This document shows, piece by piece, positions 61,628 to 64,000 of a stretch of DNA of 64,000 bases; position 1 is the stretch's first letter; each line of letters begins with the position of its first letter. Source of the stretch: CAXXOK01 sp963675365 (GTDB lineage: Bacteria > Bacillota > Clostridia > Christensenellales > Aristaeellaceae). The position numbers and the translations under genes are program-made. The notes under the pieces are model-generated. The model made no database searches. It saw only the letters and a list, made by a program, of their open reading frames with translations, and was not told where the DNA came from. Location of the stretch: positions 372,001 to 436,000 of the forward strand of contig CAXXVA010000003.1 in the NCBI GenBank assembly GCA_963675365.2. The letters are read 5' to 3'.

Positions 61628-63175
61628 ATGCAGAAACCGGAATGCGTTGTGATTTTGGATTTCGGTGCCCAGTATACGCAGCTCATCGCCCGCCGCGTGC
61701 GCGAGTGCGGCGTATTTTCCGAAGTATTGCCTTATACCGCGACGATCGAAGAAATTTTGGAAAAAGAACCAAGGGGACTGATCCTGTCCGGCGGCCCGGC
61801 AAGCGTTCTGGCCGAAGACGCGCCCAAATGCGACAGGGCCGTGTTTTCACTCGGCGTTCCGGTGCTGGGGATCTGCTACGGCATGCAACTGACGGCCTAC
61901 CTGCTGGACGGCAGGGTGGCGGCATGCGAGCAGCGCGAATACGGGCGCACACAGACCGTGATGGACAAGCATGGGGACGGACTGCTATCCGGCCTTCGGG
62001 ATGAAAGCAGCTGCTGGATGAGCCATACTTTCCAGGTGGTCGGCCTGCCGGAGGGCTTTAGGAGCCTGGCGCATACCGACTGCTGCCCCAATGCCGCCAT
62101 GGCCGACGATACTCATCAAATTTACGGGGTGCAGTTCCACCCCGAAGTCACCCATACCGAGGAAGGCATGCGGGTGCTGAAAAACTTCCTGTACGATATC
62201 TGCGGCCTGAAGGGCGACTGGAACATGGAAAACTACGCCGAGATCGCCGTACGCCAGATTCGCGAGCAGGTGGGGGAGACCGGTACGGTGCTGCTGGGCC
62301 TCAGCGGCGGTGTGGATTCTTCGGTCGCGGCAGCGCTGTTGCATCGCGCGATTGGCGACAGACTCACCTGCGTGTACGTGGATCACGGCTTCATGCGCCA
62401 GGGCGAGAGCGAGCAGGTGGTGGAGGTCTTCACCAATACTTTCCCCGTCAAGCTCGTGCACGCCGACGCTGCGGAGCAATTTTTCCGCGAGCTCAAGGGA
62501 GTGACCGAGCCCGAACAGAAGCGCAAGATTATCGGCAAAAACTTCGTAGACGTTTTTAAGTCGGAAGCCCAAAAACTGGGGAAGCTTGATTTCTTCGCCC
62601 AGGGGACGATTTACCCCGACGTGATCGAATCCGGGACCACCAAGGGCAGCGCGGTGATCAAGAGCCACCATAACGTCGGCGGCCTGCCTAAGGAGCTGGG
62701 CTTTACAAGCCTCGTGGAGCCGCTGCGGATGCTGTTTAAAGACGAGGTCCGCAAGCTCGGCCTCGCGCTCGGCCTGCCCGAAAGCCTGGTCATGCGCCAG
62801 CCATTCCCCGGCCCGGGCCTCGCCATCCGCGTGATCGGCGAGCTGACGCCTGAAAAGGTGGAAATCGTCCGCAAATCCGACTTCATCCTCCGTGACGAGG
62901 TCAAAAAAGCGGAACTGGAGCAGGGGATATCCCAGTACTTTACCGTGCTCACCGGCGCGCGCAGCGTTGGCGTAATGGGGGACGAGCGCACCTACGCATA
63001 CGCCGTGGCCGTCCGCGCCGTAACGACCGACGACTTCATGACCGCCGACGTCGCGCAGATTCCCTACAGCGTTCTTGGCAAAATCGCCACCCGTATCGTA
63101 GGCGAGGTGCACGGTGTCAACCGCGTGCTTTACGATATCACCACCAAACCCCCCGCAAGCATTGAGTGGGAGTAA
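61628..63175 (+). CDS. guaA: GMP synthase (glutamine-hydrolysing)
   Basis: A 515-residue enzyme converting XMP to GMP. The N-terminal class I glutaminase has GICYGMQL with Cys83 and the HPEV His; the ATP-pyrophosphatase domain has the PP-loop GLSGGVDSSVAA; the dimerisation domain ends KPPASIEWE. The length is standard. The ATG at 61628 has TAAGGAGGC upstream; the longer frame beginning at 61337 runs antisense through the small membrane gene and is not real. Confidence 0.97.
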   Translation: MQKPECVVILDFGAQYTQLIARRVRECGVFSEVLPYTATIEEILEKEPRGLILSGGPASVLAEDAPKCDRAVFSLGVPVLGICYGMQLTAYLLDGRVAACEQREYGRTQTVMDKHGDGLLSGLRDESSCWMSHTFQVVGLPEGFRSLAHTDCCPNAAMADDTHQIYGVQFHPEVTHTEEGMRVLKNFLYDICGLKGDWNMENYAEIAVRQIREQVGETGTVLLGLSGGVDSSVAAALLHRAIGDRLTCVYVDHGFMRQGESEQVVEVFTNTFPVKLVHADAAEQFFRELKGVTEPEQKRKIIGKNFVDVFKSEAQKLGKLDFFAQGTIYPDVIESGTTKGSAVIKSHHNVGGLPKELGFTSLVEPLRMLFKDEVRKLGLALGLPESLVMRQPFPGPGLAIRVIGELTPEKVEIVRKSDFILRDEVKKAELEQGISQYFTVLTGARSVGVMGDERTYAYAVAVRAVTTDDFMTADVAQIPYSVLGKIATRIVGEVHGVNRVLYDITTKPPASIEWE

Positions 63176-63206
63176 CGGATAAGCGCTAAACGGTTTCAGC
63201 CAAGCT

Positions 63207-63236
63207 AACGCCGCCCGAAACGATCGGACGGCGTTT
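63207..63236 (+). terminator. Probable terminator of guaA
   Basis: AACGCCGCCCG and CGGACGGCGTT pair with one mismatch; the T run is short (TTT). Confidence 0.6.
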
Positions 63237-63244
63237 ACTTGCTC

Positions 63245-63273
63245 TTGACGCGTCTTAAAAAGACCTGTATATT
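63245..63273 (+). promoter_or_regulatory. Promoter of the MFS gene with small inverted repeat in the spacer
   Basis: TTGACG and TATATT with a 17-base spacer that holds GTCTT-AAA-AAGAC, a possible operator. Confidence 0.6.
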
Positions 63274-63338
63274 TTTGCTTTGAGCTTCCCTTTTCAGCCG
63301 CTGGCATTTTAGTATAGAGAACATGATGGGAGAACTTC

Positions 63339-64000
63339 ATGCGCACACTTAAATTCACGATATTATCGCTTTCGCTGGCGACAGTCATGGCCGCGGCGGC
63401 TGTCAGCCCGGCGCTAGGGGCGATTTCCCAGTATTTCACTCAGGCGAGTCCGCTGTTGATCAAACTGATCGTGACGCTGCCTGGGCTTTCGATTATCGTT
63501 ACCTCGCTATTGGTGAACATGTTCATCAAGCGGTATGAATCCAAGAGCGTCGCTGTCCTCGGACTTTTATTGTTCACCGCGGGCGGTGCGGCCGGCTTTG
63601 CCGATAATATCTATGTGATTCTCGCGTTCCGTATTGTAGTTGGCATTGGGGTGGGGCTGGTCATGCCGCTTTCCACCGCGCTGATCTCCATCAATTTTCA
63701 CAGCAAAGAACGCGCCAAACTGATGGGGTATTCCGTGGCGATCAACAACCTGGGCGGGGTGATCGCTACGCTTTTATCCGGCGTGCTGGTGTCGCTGAAC
63801 TGGCGCTACACCTTCGCCATCTATCTGTTCGGGCTTGTGATTGTCGCCCTCGTGGTTTTGTTTTTACCAAAGGCGGAAATCAAACGCACTGCCAGCGGTA
63901 TCCCGATGAAAATGATGCGGGAGATTACGCCGCATTTGCTGTCGATGTTTGTGGTCATGGTCATCCTGTGTGTGCTGCCAACGAACTTTTCTCTGGTCGC
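63339..64000 (+). CDS. Major facilitator superfamily transporter (N-terminal part)
   Basis: The gene runs off the window; 220 residues are visible. At least six membrane spans can be seen, with the loop segments LVNMFIKRYESKSV after span 2 and FRIVVGIGVGLVMPLST for the span 4 signature, and NLGGVIATLLSGVLVSLNWRY for spans 5-6. This is the front half of a drug-efflux-like MFS protein. The ATG at 63339 follows GGGAG. Confidence 0.88.
   Translation, partial: MRTLKFTILSLSLATVMAAAAVSPALGAISQYFTQASPLLIKLIVTLPGLSIIVTSLLVNMFIKRYESKSVAVLGLLLFTAGGAAGFADNIYVILAFRIVVGIGVGLVMPLSTALISINFHSKERAKLMGYSVAINNLGGVIATLLSGVLVSLNWRYTFAIYLFGLVIVALVVLFLPKAEIKRTASGIPMKMMREITPHLLSMFVVMVILCVLPTNFSLV

Noticed and set aside
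61985..63439. Minus-strand open frame of 484 codons over guaA
   Set aside because: Antisense shadow of guaA; no family resemblance.

Overview
The window is a 64 kb chromosomal segment of a fairly GC-rich Gram-positive bacterium, most likely an uncultured member of the Clostridia. The reasons are a T-box leader on metG, many near-consensus sigma-A promoters with 17-base spacers, strong AGGAGG-type ribosome binding sites, an AbrB-type regulator with a Cys-pair tail, a YtvI-like membrane protein, a YerB-like protein, separate secD and secF, and zinc-type L28. The exact lineage is my inference and cannot be fixed from the sequence alone. No rRNA operon, CRISPR array, prophage or intact insertion sequence is visible.

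Layout. 1-4.5 kb: end of a cupin protein, an acyl-CoA synthetase, an L,D-transpeptidase and a YtvI-like protein on the plus strand. 4.5-13.6 kb: guaB diverging from dnaE, then an FCD-type GntR regulator, an M3 oligopeptidase and a CCA-adding enzyme. 13.6-17.3 kb: the least recognisable stretch, with a small unknown protein, a Syd-like protein and a long unknown ORF that runs in frame into deoC, then a zinc ribbon protein. 17.3-22.3 kb: tRNA-Val, redox and peroxide genes (FMN reductase, Ohr), an Lgt-like protein with a phosphodiester glycosidase, a leucine-rich-repeat protein and a ferritin-like protein. 22.3-27.6 kb (minus): trehalose synthase/phosphatase fusion, GNAT protein, LPG-synthase-like protein and a YerB-like protein. 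27.8-30.3 kb: class II aldolase plus mtnA (a nucleoside by-product salvage shunt) and a cytidylate kinase-like protein. 30.3-34.9 kb (minus): a Gld-type ABC exporter with auxiliary proteins. 35-40.8 kb: HD hydrolase, ECF sigma factor with its membrane partner, and a Ytr-type GntR/ABC/permease operon. 40.9-41.6 kb: three tRNA genes and a degenerate tandem repeat. 41.7-47 kb (minus): a giant TPR membrane protein, an acyltransferase and an M29 aminopeptidase in overlapping order. 47-55 kb: ABC-F ATPase, flavodoxin, M55 D-aminopeptidase, a thioredoxin-reductase-like flavoprotein lacking the NADPH motif, two secreted proteins, an isochorismatase-like hydrolase, rpmB and a QueG-like ferredoxin protein. 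55-64 kb: metG-tatD behind a Met T-box, abrB, secDF, guaA and the start of an MFS transporter.

Together this is mainly housekeeping (replication, purine synthesis, tRNA charging and maturation, secretion) with cell-envelope and stress functions between. The parts most worth following up are the unknown ORF fused to deoC next to the Syd-like gene, the reductase without an NADPH site, the aldolase-mtnA pair, the TPR/acyltransferase/aminopeptidase cluster, the tandem repeat behind the tRNA genes, and the layered hairpins of the metG leader.
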